This document shows positions 28,833-39,371 of a stretch of DNA of 64,000 nucleotides, one piece after another. How positions within the stretch are numbered: the stretch's first letter is position 1; each line of letters opens with the position of its first letter. Source of the stretch: Amyelois transitella. Lineage: Eukaryota > Arthropoda > Insecta > Lepidoptera > Pyralidae. Position numbers and translations under genes: made by a program. The notes below the pieces were generated by a model. That model saw only the letters and a list, made by a program, of their open reading frames with translations. It had not been told where the DNA came from and did not search any database. The DNA lies in contig NC_083514.1 of NCBI RefSeq assembly GCF_032362555.1, forward strand, positions 6,123,001 through 6,187,000, in the 5' to 3' direction.

Positions 28833-31800
28833 ATGGCTTTAAACTTATTGAAAACATTATTGAAAAGAAATGATTTATGCAAACTGTAAGTAATTTGTAT
28901 AATACAAAATTTTTATATCATTCCGCACAAGTATTATCACAAATAATTATGACATTGTGTGCTGATTGCTCAAGCATAAGGGTTTATTTGTGTTCTGTCT
29001 CTTCATCGGCTATAGTCATCCGCAATCTACAAGAAATTTTCAATAATTACAGCTGCTTTTGGGCTTAATGATAAAAATAAGATTCAAATAATGACAGGTT
29101 GCTAGCCCATCGCCTTAAATGGGAATCCCAAGTTTATAAGCCTATCCCTTAGTCGCCTTTTACGACGTCCATGGTTAAGAGATGAGGTCCTATTCTTTTC
29201 TCTTATTGGTTCTGGGAACATTTGCATAAAAATTTACAAGATTTACTTATTTTCAGACTAAATCACTCAAGGAACACCTCAGAAGATGGAGCACTTTTAA
29301 TTAGGCTACTAAGTAGTGCAAGGAATGTACATTCATCAAATATTAAAAAGCAGGTTTTTAATGACCCAATTCGGTCACAATTTTTCTGTGCTTATAGGTT
29401 TTACTCTGTCAAAACTGCTGAGCAACAAGACATTAATAATTATCGTACAGAGCATAAGATAACGGTAATAGGTCAGGATATTCCTAGTCCTTTTACAGAT
29501 ATTGATAATAGTGAGTTTCCAGATTACATAAAAAAATTTCTAAAGAGTCAAGGGTTTGAAAAGCCGACTGTGATACAGTCGCAAGGATGGCCTGTGGCCT
29601 TGAGTGGTCAGAACTTTGTTGGTATTGCTCAAACAGGCACTGGTAAGACACTTGCATACTTGTTGCCTGCTGTTGTGCATATTAAGGAGAAGGAAGCAAG
29701 GAGAGGGTTAGGTCCAAGAGCGCTTGTCCTGGCCCCCACCAGGGAGTTAGCTCGACAGATAGAACAAGTTGCCAAAAATTTCAGAAAGCTTTTGAATGTA
29801 AAATGTGCTTGTATATATGGTGGGGCAAGTAGGTCTGCCCAGGCCAACATCTTAGAAGCAGGAGTCGATATTCTTATAGCTACTCCAGGAAGATTGAATG
29901 ATTTCCTTGTTAGCAAAACCACTACACTCTGTAGATGTACTTATGTTGTGCTCGATGAAGCTGACAGAATGTTGGATATGGGATTTGAGCCACAAATACG
30001 CCAAGCTTTAGAAGGCGTGCCACTGGAAAGACAAATCTTAATGTTCTCAGCGACATGGCCAAAGGAAGTGCAACATTTGGCTAAGGATTATTTGGGAGAG
30101 TATGTGCAGGTTAATGTAGGTTCCACAGAATTGTCAGCCAACCACAATATAGAGCAACACATTCATATTTGTGAGCAGCAAGCAAAATTAGACAAGTGAG
30201 TACTACTTTAAAAAAATTAAAAGTAAGTAGTAACCCAGTTATTATTTCTTTCACTTTTTTATTTATATGATATTATAAAATATTTATTTGATGATTTACA
30301 AATTGCAGCATTACATATGTATAAACCAGAGCAAAAGTTGGTTTATAAAATAATTATAGGGCAAACTTTAGTTTTCAAAAAACATGATTGGCTATAAAAG
30401 AAATTATGAAATAGATTTTCAGTTAAATTTTTTATGAAGTTATTGTAGAATGTTTAAAAAGGAAAAGATTATAGATAATTTTAATTTTTAGGTTCAAGTC
30501 AATAATGCACAGTATAGCGGGTGATGGGTTTGGAAAGCTTCTCGTCTTCACAAATACAAAGAGATTTGTGGATAATTTAACTCTGATGCTGAAGAGAAAT
30601 GGCTGGCCAGCAGTAGGGATCCATGGAGACAGGACACAATTGCAAAGAGATACCATTATTAATAGATTCAAATCTGGGCACACCAACATCTTAGTGGCTA
30701 CTGATGTCGCTGCTAGAGGTCTTGGTATGTATAACATTTTATGATTGGCGCACACTTTTATTCTTCTTGCTATTGTTGTTATTTGTCTTCTCAATGCAGA
30801 GAACCAATGGATTCACAATGTTTCACAAACCTAATGGTCATTTGTTTAAAAGAAAAATTATTATACATATAATCACGTCTATATCCCTTGCGGGGTAGAC
30901 AGAGCCAACAGTTCTGAAAAGGCTGATAGACCATGTTCAGCTGTTTGGCTTTATGGTAGAATTGAGATCCAAATAGTGACAGGTTGCTAGCTTATCGCCT
31001 AAAAGAAGAATCCCAACTTTATAAGCCTATTCCTTAGTCGCCTTTTATGACATCCGTGGGATCGAGATGGAGTGGTTCTATTCTTTTTTTTTATTGATGC
31101 CGGGAACCACAAGGCGCCTTTAAAAATTATTATAGCACCAGACTACCAAATAACAAAAAATGTTCCACTGAAAGCATCAAAATCATATCAACTTTTTATA
31201 CCTACTTTTTTTTTACAGACTAGACCCGCAAGTTTTGTTCTATTATCCATAAGATAAAAAAAATCATTGATTACCATATCCATATTGTTTTTTAACAGAT
31301 GTGAGCGGCGTCACTCATGTAATTAACTACGACTTCCCGAACACGTCAGAGGATTACATTCACCGTATCGGTCGCACTGGGAGACAACAGAACAAGGGCG
31401 TAGCTCACACAATGTTGACGGAAGACGACGCGCGGCAAGCGCAGAGCCTAATCGCCGTGCTCAAGGAAGCCAATCAGGTGACGATATTTACCCACTTTCT
31501 TAATTCGAGGACTGCTGTTTCTGGTTAAACTTTCTCATGGCCAATTCGATTAGGCAACTCAATTTCTCCACTCAATCAATGTTTTAATGTTGAACATTGA
31601 AGAATATGTCGAGAATATTTTACCTTCTTACTTCAAGGAGTGCTTTTCCAAGTTATACTTGCCTGTAGCTCAAACTTGGATGTTTATCTTTATAATAAAA
31701 TATACTATTGTTGAGTTAGTATCAACACAAATTTTGAACTTACTTTGAGGCTAACTGAATCTGTGTAATTTGTCCCCAATATATTTATATTTATTTATTC

Positions 31801-32202
31801 TTCTATAACAACCAACACACTCCACTCAATGTTTCAGCTATTTGTAACATCTAAGTATGTGTTGGGGCTTAAAATGTAGTAAAATTGGTGGCTGTTGTTA
31901 TTGAATGTTGGTAGTTCGAGAATAGATTTTTCTGTGAACCCTTGATGAGGCGTGATTTTATGTATGTACCATTTACCAGTCATAATAACATATTTCTTAT
32001 ATTTCAGGAAGTTCCAAAAGAATTGATGGATCTAGCACGTAGTTTCCGCCTTAATAAGACAAAGGAACATCAGTACAAGAAATCATACTCATACAAATCT
32101 AATTACAACCAAAACTGGAACCCCAACAAACGATTTAACAAATTCCGCAGCAATAGTATGGACAGGCCAAACTTTAGAAATGATAGATATGATAGATACT
32201 AA
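28833..32202 (+). CDS. p68-like DEAD-box helicase paralog with a mitochondrial-type presequence
   Basis: Exons 28833-28885, 29257-30195, 30492-30724, 31299-31477 and 32008-32202 join in phase to 532 aa. Introns fall at the same core positions as in the upstream Rm62 gene (after CEQQAKLDK, within ARGLD, after KEANQ), so the two are tandem duplicates. The core is intact: [79 protein letters not shown]. The N terminus differs completely: [19 protein letters not shown], then [15 protein letters not shown] and [12 protein letters not shown]. It is rich in Leu, Arg, Lys and Ser, and RFYS|V resembles a matrix-peptidase site. The Gly/Arg-rich tail is replaced by a basic Asn/Tyr/Lys/Arg-rich tail ([20 protein letters not shown]). 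I infer mitochondrial targeting and RNA binding. Confidence 0.85.
29053..29220 (-). mobile_element. SINE B, tail-less copy
   Basis: TAATGATAAAAATAAGATTC..GACAGGTTGCTAGCCCATCG..TTAGTCGCCTTTTACGACG..CTATTCTTTTCTCTTATTGG. It ends only 36 bp before the second exon of the helicase paralog, close to where the branch point would lie. Confidence 0.7.
30866..31115 (-). mobile_element. SINE B, full length
   Basis: ATAATCACGTCTATATCCCTTGCGGGGTAGACAGAGCC through GCCGGGAACCACAAGGC. It occupies much of the intron 30725-31298 of the helicase paralog. The equivalent intron of Rm62 has no such copy. Confidence 0.8.
31678..31800 (+). mobile_element. SINE A, tail part
   Basis: TTGGATGTTTATCTTTATAA..TTGAGTTAGTATC..GAACTTACTTTGAGGCTAACTG..GTGTAATTTGTCC matches the 3' half of SINE A with more differences than the two full copies. 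It is 5'-truncated and lies in the last intron of the helicase paralog. Confidence 0.7.
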
Positions 32203-32446
32203 AATGTATATACCTACATTGCATTTCATAGATATAGACATCGTATCTAGCACAACTTTGTATGCCGCTGTAATAATATAAATTTTGATTCTGTTAAATG
32301 TTGTATTGTTTTTGCATGAAGATTCCCTTAAAAAAGAGATATTGAAATGTTTTTACACAGTAATCAGAGATTATCACAAGATTTTTCAATTTATGAAGGA
32401 TTAGCCACAGCTTCGCCAGCGCGTATTTAGCGCCACCTATTTAACA

Positions 32447-32518
32447 GTTTTCGCACATTCCGTGGGAACTACGGTTTCTACCGGTAAAAACCGTAGTTCC
32501 CACGGGATTTGCGAAAAC
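32447..32518. repeat. 72-bp near-perfect palindrome
   Basis: Two 36-bp arms meet without a loop at ACC|GGT (around 32482/32483); 33 of 36 positions pair. The inner arm is GTGGGAACTACGGTTT. The arms look like the start of the SINE D-type repeat (see 63341) joined head to head. DNA of this form would extrude a cruciform. Confidence 0.9.
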
Positions 32519-32630
32519 CACAGAGCAAAGGACGTAGGGTACCCTTCATCCCGGGATCTGTGTATGCAAACTTTTATGCAGATCGCTTCAGTGGTTTAAC
32601 TGTGAAGCGGTAAAATATAAGTATGGTTAT
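32519..32630 (+). repeat. SINE D-like fragment
   Basis: GGTACCCTTCATCCCGGG..GATCGCTTCAGTGGTTTAACTGTGAAGCGGTAA has the layout of a common lepidopteran interspersed repeat. It directly continues one arm of the palindrome at 32447-32518. No intact ends are visible. Confidence 0.45.
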
Positions 32631-33131
32631 GGAGAGTATCGATAAATAAAATAATTTGATATAATATATTAATACTTCATGAACTTATTAGGATTTTGTG
32701 AGCATATTTTTACTATTCATGCCATATATCCCTCGATTTCGGTTCAGGTGGAAGGGACCATACTTAGTACTTGGACAATACCGAGTCAGTCACAGGTAAT
32801 AACCTTCTCTATTATTGTCACAGATTTAAAAACATTTCTGTAATTATTGTGCGACTCTCACGTTTCTAAATTACATTTGATCTCTACAATATCGCAGACC
32901 AAGGAACCGCAGGAACAAAACATATCAGTTTCTATGGCAACACTGACATTAATGATAAAGTAGAAATTCAGTACAATAATAACAATACAGAAATAACTTT
33001 TAGTGATTTGTAGACAATAGAAGATAAAAAAATTAAGCCAAGTGTTGAACAGTGGCTTATAACTGAAATGATAATACCTTAATCAGGCGGTGTTTTTAAT
33101 AATTTGATGTTTAGTATAGGAAAATCAAGAC

Positions 33132-36100
33132 ATGACCAACTTGGCTCTGCCAGATCTTGATGTGCGAACAGTGCTCAATGTGGTGGAGGAGAATTTTGAG
33201 AAAGTAGAACTGGTTAGTACTTCCATACGTTACTCCTTGTACAACCCTGTCAATATTATCGAAATTTCCTAGTCAGGTTAGTGGAATTGAGTTATATGCA
33301 CTAGCTACCTGAGTATTTCTCTCATGTCTTTATCTCTTACGGGGTAGACAGAGTCAATAGTCTCGAAAAGACTCGAAGGCCACGTTCAGCTTCATTACTT
33401 AATGATAGTATTGAGATTCAAATAGGGTCTGATTGCTAGACCGTTGCATAAAAATGAATCCCAAATGAGCCCCTCGCTTGCTTGAATTTTTCATTTTGCG
33501 CGAAGAATACACTATTTAAAGCTGTACCATTTAAGTATGTACTTAATTAAGTATATCGATACATATATCACTGCAAAAGCACCATTCAGTGTTACATTTA
33601 CAGTCCTTATGTGTCTTCATAATTCGTGCCGTTTCTTTGCCAGTACTTTAATAGAATAAGGCCACTCCGTCTCTTTCCCATGGCTGTCGTAAAAGGCGAC
33701 TAAAGGAATACGCTCATTCATCTAGTGCAACTTTTCCCATTTTCTATTATGGGTTAGGTTCCCCTGCACAGATTAGACAGACAGGAGTCGCTTCGTATTA
33801 AAACCATATAAATCATAGTCAACAGGCGCATACCAGACTTCTTCGAGACAGGTGACGATGTAACCGGTAATAGGAGGACGAAAGAGAGGTAATCAGTAAC
33901 CTAAATCTTCATATTTACAGAAAGCGTACGCTGTTCGAATGATTTATATAGGGGAACACACTATGTGCAAGGAAGATATGATAAAGCATTTTAAAAAGAC
34001 TGTCAATGCGGTGAACGCGTGCTACTGTGAAGTTAACATACAAGGTCTACTGTTAGTGTACGACAGTTACTTTATCCATGTTTTAGAGGTGTGTTATTGT
34101 TTTCTTAAAAGTTACCTACTTATCCTATTAATTTATAAGGCACAATCAAAAGGCATAGTATCTGCGGGTGTTCTAGGCTATGTATGTACTTATGCATCAC
34201 AGCGAAGTCGTGGCGGGGCTGTAGTAACCAATAAACTCAAAAAATTATAAGTAGATCGATTTTATATTTTTATTTGGTATAAAGACAGATAAAACCGTTA
34301 GGAGTAACATCGGCTACTTTGTTTCTTCGTACAGGAGCAAAGTCATGTGCATTAGCAAATATACCTATTTAGATTTTTTCATAAAACTCTTCGGATACTT
34401 CTAATGCAGGGTTCAGAAGACACAGTGCATAGACAATTAAGATTCCTTTTTAAAGAAGAGCTGGATTGGATTGAGGAAATGGACCGTCTGGAAGAAGAGG
34501 AGGCAGCAGCAGCGGCGGAGGCGGCTGAAGCTGAGGCCATTGAGCTGGGAATCCCCTATGTGCCACCCCCGGCAGTAGATCCTGCCGAGAAACCAGAGAG
34601 GAAGATGTTTAAACGCCTAAAACTGCTCATAGTCTATCATTCTATAAAAACGGTGATACTTTTATTTTCTTAACATATATCAGGGATTAACCTAAGTCCT
34701 CCCTTACGGGGTTGACACAGCCGATAGTCCCCAAAGTTATTTTCAACTTACTGACTAATGGTGGAATTAAGATTCAAATAGTGGGAAGGTTTCTATCGCG
34801 TGTAAAAGAAGAATCCCAAGTTTTTAACCTACAATTTATTAATTAACAACTAATTACGTTTACGTTCCTACAATTTTCTGTTAGCTAGGAAGCAAATTGA
34901 TGTTGCTTTTTTTCTGGGTGCTGGTGTTACCATGCCACCAGAATACATTTTACCTGACGTTTTAAATGTATTTCTCCCTATGCTACGCTCAAGAGACAAT
35001 CAGGGAATGTGAACACTGAGAGCAAAGATGAAATGAAAAACATGTTGTAACTGTTCCAAAAGTGTCTTCCATGACTGTACCGCTCTTACTGTTCTTTTAG
35101 GTGCGTACTTCAGTACCCAAACTACTAGTACTACTAAGTGCTTCTTTAAGTAGGTACCTAATTACCCAATTTATCTGTTTTATTTAGCGTTGGTTCTCAA
35201 ACTGGCAAGCTGTGACAGCGCGACCACCTTCCTTGGTCGGCAAACTGGACGTGTATGGACCTCTCCAAGCCCACATGGAACAACTGCGCATCTGTCTCGA
35301 CAAAATCTTTAAGTTGTGTCGATTCGCTAACGAAGAACATGTGAGTATTATTTGCGCTCAAGAGTAGGTAGCTATTTTAATAAGAAGTCAAATAATTTTC
35401 AAAGATTTTGATCTTTTTATTTGATGTATCGAATCGCTAAAATTATACTTCCATTAACTCCAAAAAATAAATAAAAAACACTGTTTCACATTAATTACAT
35501 GTAAGTCTCAGTTACATCCTCGACCATCATCGATCCCGAAGAGTGTCTTTTTTATCAATTTTCACATGAAGCAACCCAGTCTGACCTCAGTAACATTGCA
35601 AGTGAACCTAACACTTAATCATCCTTATATGGCTTAGGCGCTAACTGAATTTAAAGTTCATAGTTTATTTTCAGTTGTCGTTTGAAGGCCTCAGCGCAGT
35701 GGATCCTAGAATGGAGGCATTGCCCGAAGTGGCTCTGCTGGACTTTCTCATACAATCGCAGTACATATTTGACCTCCGACAATTTGCGTATATGCACAGG
35801 CGTGTTGACGACTACTGCTTTTATTTCGGTAAGTTTATTCGAATGCCGTGTGGTTTCCGGCATTTTAGAATATAACCACTCCATATCATTCCCATGGATG
35901 TCATAAAAGGCAACTAAGGTATAGGCATATAAACTTGGGATTCCTCTTGTGGGCGATAGGATAGTAACTTATCACTAACTTATTTGAACCTCAATTCCAT
36001 CATAAGGCCATAATGCTGAACGTGGCCTTTCAGTCTTTTCAATCGAATCGTTTGCTCAGTCTAACGTCTATAGCCCGAAGGGCGACGTGACGTAAGTTTA

Positions 36101-36637
36101 TCTAAACTTTCATCAATGAAATTGTAGGTACATTTGTAATTTACATTCATACATACATAAAATCACGCCTCTTTCCCGGAGGGGTAGGCAGAGACTACCT
36201 CTTTCCACTTGCCACGATCTCTGCATACTTCTTTCGCTTCGTCCACATTCATAACTCTCTTCATACAAGCTCGGCGGTTTCATTTGTAATTTTATTGTTG
36301 TTATTTGAATATACTGTGATTTACTGGACTGATTTTGATGATATTTGGCGTAGAGAAAAACTATACTTTCAGGATTAACATAGCCTTCTAGTACATTATA
36401 AGAGTGAAACCAAAACAAATTTTCAAATAGTAAATTCAATTGCATTTTCTGTTCTATTCAGAGAGTGTGTGGCCACTACCTACGCATTACACGCCCCGAC
36501 ATCTATACAAGTTGAAGATCGACGATTCGTTCGTGGAACCTTTGCCCGTGATGCCATGGGAGATGGTGAAGAAAGAGGTAGGCGAGGATGAAGAAGGAAG
36601 AGAAGAACAGCAGAGCGGAAGCTCCGACAGCGATTAA
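33132..36637 (+). CDS. TEX47-like protein with BLUF-like domain
   Basis: Six exons in phase: 33132-33212, 33921-34088, 34410-34652, 35188-35340, 35675-35828 and 36462-36637, giving 324 aa. Residues about 30-100 (AVRMIYIGEH, then VNIQGLLLVYDSYFIHVLEG and TVHRQLRFLF) have the beta-alpha-beta layout and FxxxLEG signature of BLUF domains as found in mammalian TEX47, a testis-expressed protein of unknown role. A Glu/Ala-rich helix follows (EEEEAAAAAEAAEAEAIE), then a Pro-rich linker, a helical domain (QLRICLDKIFKLCRFANEEH, VALLDFLIQSQYIFDLRQF), and an acidic Glu/Ser tail (QQSGSSDSD). The Gln that contacts flavin in photosensory BLUF domains is His here, so light sensing is unlikely. It lies directly upstream of three axonemal-type genes. 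The family call rests on domain resemblance only. Confidence 0.72.
33322..33465 (-). mobile_element. SINE B, truncated
   Basis: CATGTCTTTATCTCTTACGGGGTAGACAGAG..TCTCGAAAAGACTCGAAGGCCACGTTCAGC..GAGATTCAAATAGGG. It is the tail half of SINE B in the first intron of the TEX47-like gene. Confidence 0.7.
33655..33895 (+). repeat. SINE B head fragment joined to a SINE C fragment
   Basis: 33660-33705 reads CCACTCCGTCTCTTTCCCATGGCTGTCGTAAAAGGCGACTAA, the head side of SINE B. From about 33730, GGTTAGGTTCCCCTGCA through GACGATGTAACCGG resembles the SINE C body at 48330-48535. It lies in the first intron of the TEX47-like gene. Confidence 0.5.
34675..34825 (-). repeat. SINE B, decayed
   Basis: CTCCCTTACGGGGTTGACACAGCC..GATAGTCCCCAAAG..GGTGGAATTAAGATTCAAATAG..GAATCCCAAGTTTTTAACC. 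Many differences from the intronic copies nearby suggest an older insertion. Confidence 0.55.
35883..36090 (+). mobile_element. SINE B, near full length in plus orientation
   Basis: ATTCCCATGGATGTCATAAAAGG..GGCATATAAACTTGGGATTCC..ATCACTAACTTATTTGAACCTC..GAACGTGGCCTTTCAGTC, ending near CTATAGCCCGAAGGGCGACGTGA. It lies in the last intron of the TEX47-like gene, about 60 bp from a LINE tail. Confidence 0.65.
36147..36285 (-). mobile_element. LINE 3'-end fragment
   Basis: ACATACATAAAATCACGCCTC through CATACAAGCTCGGCGGTTTC is nearly identical to 52426-52556. It is severely 5'-truncated: only the last part of the LINE with its microsatellite tail is kept. It lies in the last TEX47-like intron. Confidence 0.75.
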
Positions 36638-37158
36638 ACATTCGGGAACATCTATAAACTTCCTCAGATATTATTTCGAAAAAGAAAAATCACCCGACAT
36701 TTTATAAAAATGGCAGTTGTCTGCGAAGGAACTTACTATAGTCACATACACAGTCACAATGTTGAAACTTTTTGTGACGGGTTCGTTATATGGCAGCTTA
36801 ATATTAATTTTTAGTCAATGCTCTTCTTCCAAAATCGTGATCAATATTTTGTTTTAGTGTATGTAATTGTGTCGCAATTATATTTTGTATGATTATCTTC
36901 TAAGAAAAAATATTCTTGTCAATACGTACTTATTGTTTCTTTACTTCTCTTTCTTATAATCTTTATTATAATTTACAATAATTTCGACATATGCTATCCG
37001 GCCAATAAGGTATGTTGCTAAAATAAACAACCGTCTAGTAACTATAGCAATATTGATCTGTTCTAAAATCTGTATTAAGAACGAAACTAACTACCGTTTA
37101 TCGTCTAATCTGTTCTAAACTTATCCTGGTTATATATTTAGTAAGTTATGTATCAGCT

Positions 37159-39046
37159 ATGGACAGTGAAAAAAGTAAGAAATTAATAAGGCGGACAACC
37201 AGAAAAACTATCGCAGGTATAAAATTACCTCCGCTTGAAGGTTCTGCAGATGGGCAAGTTAAAACCATACTGGATATAGATCCGGACTATTACTCATTAG
37301 TTGAAGGTCGCCCTATAAAACCCAATCCATCTATATATAAGTACAAGCAAAATGTTAAAGAAGTGGCTTTGAAGAAAACGCTATATGGCTTCCTCGTCGA
37401 TGAAATTCTTAGAATTGAAAAGGAAATTGAAACTGAACGAATAGTTTATGAAACTGCATCAACACATTTTAACGAATATCAAGACAGTTTTGACAAGTTT
37501 TTGGCCGACGACAATAATAAAACAATCGCAATAATGAAGAAGTCTGACGCGCTCTCAAAAGATATTTTGATTCTTTCTGAGGAACATAAAAAAGCTAATT
37601 ATGAGGTCGCGTCTTTAAAATCGAAGTTGCAGTATATTGACGAAACATTATCAATTTTATTATCGTTCCAAAATTTTCTTTGTAAAGCTGCCCCCATACT
37701 GTGGCGAGAAAAACAAAATGTCATGTTAGATGTTAAGCATGAAGATATTTTTAGAATGGATTCTAACATTTTTCAGAAGATAGATGTACAGGAAATTAAA
37801 GAAAATTTAAACGGACTTCCTCCAACACATCTTTATTTTGAAACACCTGTACAGCTTATAACTGTTTTTGATGCATTAGAGAAACAAAATTTAAACTATT
37901 TATTAGCAACTGAAGAGTTAAATACGGAGAAGAATAAATTTTTAAAGGCATTAGATAATATAAAACTAAAATTACGACAGGAACTGGATTATATACAGCA
38001 AAAGGTACATACACACACGTCTTTGTCCCTTGTGGGGTAGACAGAGCCAACAGTCTTGACAAGTCTGAAAGGCCACGTTCTGGTATTTGGCTTAATGATA
38101 GAATTGAGATTCATAGTTAGATACTCGTAATAAGAGATAGTGACAGGTTGCTAGCCCATCGCCTAAAAGATGAATCCCGAATTTATAAGCCTATCCCTAA
38201 GTCGCCTTTTACGACATCCGTGGGAAAGAGACTGAGTAGTCCTATTCATTTTTCTATTAATGCCGGGAACCATCCTGCACTAGCTGATTGATTGTGTGAT
38301 TAATACTATATTTTCGGTATACGCATGTCATAATTATAGTGCCTACAATTTTCTCCCAAAAAGTATAGATCGTCTTAATAATCTAAAAATTAATCGATCG
38401 TCTCTCTATAATATTGTCTTTACCTTATAGACCAAATGTCTATTACATTACATTTTGAATGGGATTTTTTTAATATTCATGTCCTTTGAAAAAAGTTGTT
38501 CGTACTTTATACTTAATCGTTTTTGTTTCATCATGTTTACTCGAAATTGGTGGAAACCTCTGAAATGCTTAACATCTATTTTCGTTTATTATTGTATAAA
38601 GTGCTTTTAATTTTGTTAATTTATTTTAGATAATTGAGATAGAAGAAATAATAGCTTCCACTGAGGCACGAGAGACAGAAGTGAAAGAAGTATTTTATAG
38701 GATATTGGGACAAAAACTGCAATATTTAATTTCATCTGACACTGCGTTGCAAATTTTTAATTATGTTGAATTTGCTTATGAACATTTAATTGCACCAAAT
38801 GATACTAAACTTAAATCGCTTGCAATGGCTTTGGCGCTTGAAACTGAATATGACAATCTAATGATGGATATATCTGTATATGATCTGAATCTTGTTAAAT
38901 CAATTGAAAAAGAAATTTACGAAGATGGTGATAAGCAAATAAAACGGGCAAAAGAAGCCCACAAACTATTAAAGGACGTAGAAAAACTAAACAGGCGATT
39001 AAAATCTTCCTATGAACCATCAAGGAGGAATACTTACAATGAGTGA
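37159..39046 (+). CDS. CFAP100-like coiled-coil protein, copy 1
   Basis: Two exons, 37159-38004 and 38630-39046, give 420 aa. CFAP100 (CCDC37, MIA1 in Chlamydomonas) is an axonemal regulator of inner-arm dynein. Family traits: an N-terminal coiled coil (ALKKTLYGFLVDEILRIEKE..EYQDSFDKFLADDNNK, the DUF4200-type block), then the PPTHLYFETPVQLITVFDAL block with EKQNLNYL, then further helices (RETEVKEVFYRILG). It lacks the roughly 90-residue N-terminal extension and the C-terminal FTEW block of copies 2 and 3. The intron interrupts a colinear alignment with its neighbours after IQQK, and its donor sits beside a SINE B insertion. If unspliced, translation stops 11 codons further on. In insects motile axonemes occur mainly in sperm, so male expression is expected. 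Confidence 0.75.
38012..38278 (-). mobile_element. SINE B at the intron donor of CFAP100-like copy 1
   Basis: It begins CACGTCTTTGTCCCTTGTGGGGTAGACAGAGCC about ten bases after the splice donor AAG|GTACATACACAC and runs to GCCGGGAACCATCC. The donor-proximal ACATACACAC looks like the microsatellite tail of the element. Confidence 0.8.
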
Positions 39047-39277
39047 ATAAAATCATATTTGATAGCCGTACCATTGCCTGTTCATGTGATAGGTAAACAC
39101 AATATAGTGTTCAATTGTTCTGTGATCAATACATATTCATTCTTCGAGTATTTTATATTATTTAATTTATTAGTCAAGAATGCTAAGTGCTGCTATAAAG
39201 ATCTTATTAAACTTTCACGCGAAAACCGTCGAAGGTTTTCCTCTTTCCTTCTTTTTCCACTTTTGACATTGACAACG

Positions 39278-39283
39278 AATAAA
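39278..39283 (+). terminator. Poly(A) signal of CFAP100-like copy 1
   Basis: AATAAA 232 bp after the stop of copy 1 and 89 bp before the start codon of copy 2. The two transcription units are therefore very tightly packed. Confidence 0.5.
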
Positions 39284-39371
39284 CTAACATCTTTCTGTTG
39301 TCGTGATACTTTGAGCATATACTTGGTATTTTAAATAATTAATTATATTATATTTACCTAGATATTAAAAT

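Larger units (their letters stand above)
32203..33131. other. Spacer between helicase paralog and TEX47-like gene
   Basis: It holds the 72-bp palindrome at 32447-32518 and an adjoining SINE D-like fragment to about 32630. The remainder is AT-rich. The promoter of the TEX47-like gene should lie within the last few hundred bases. Confidence 0.6.
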
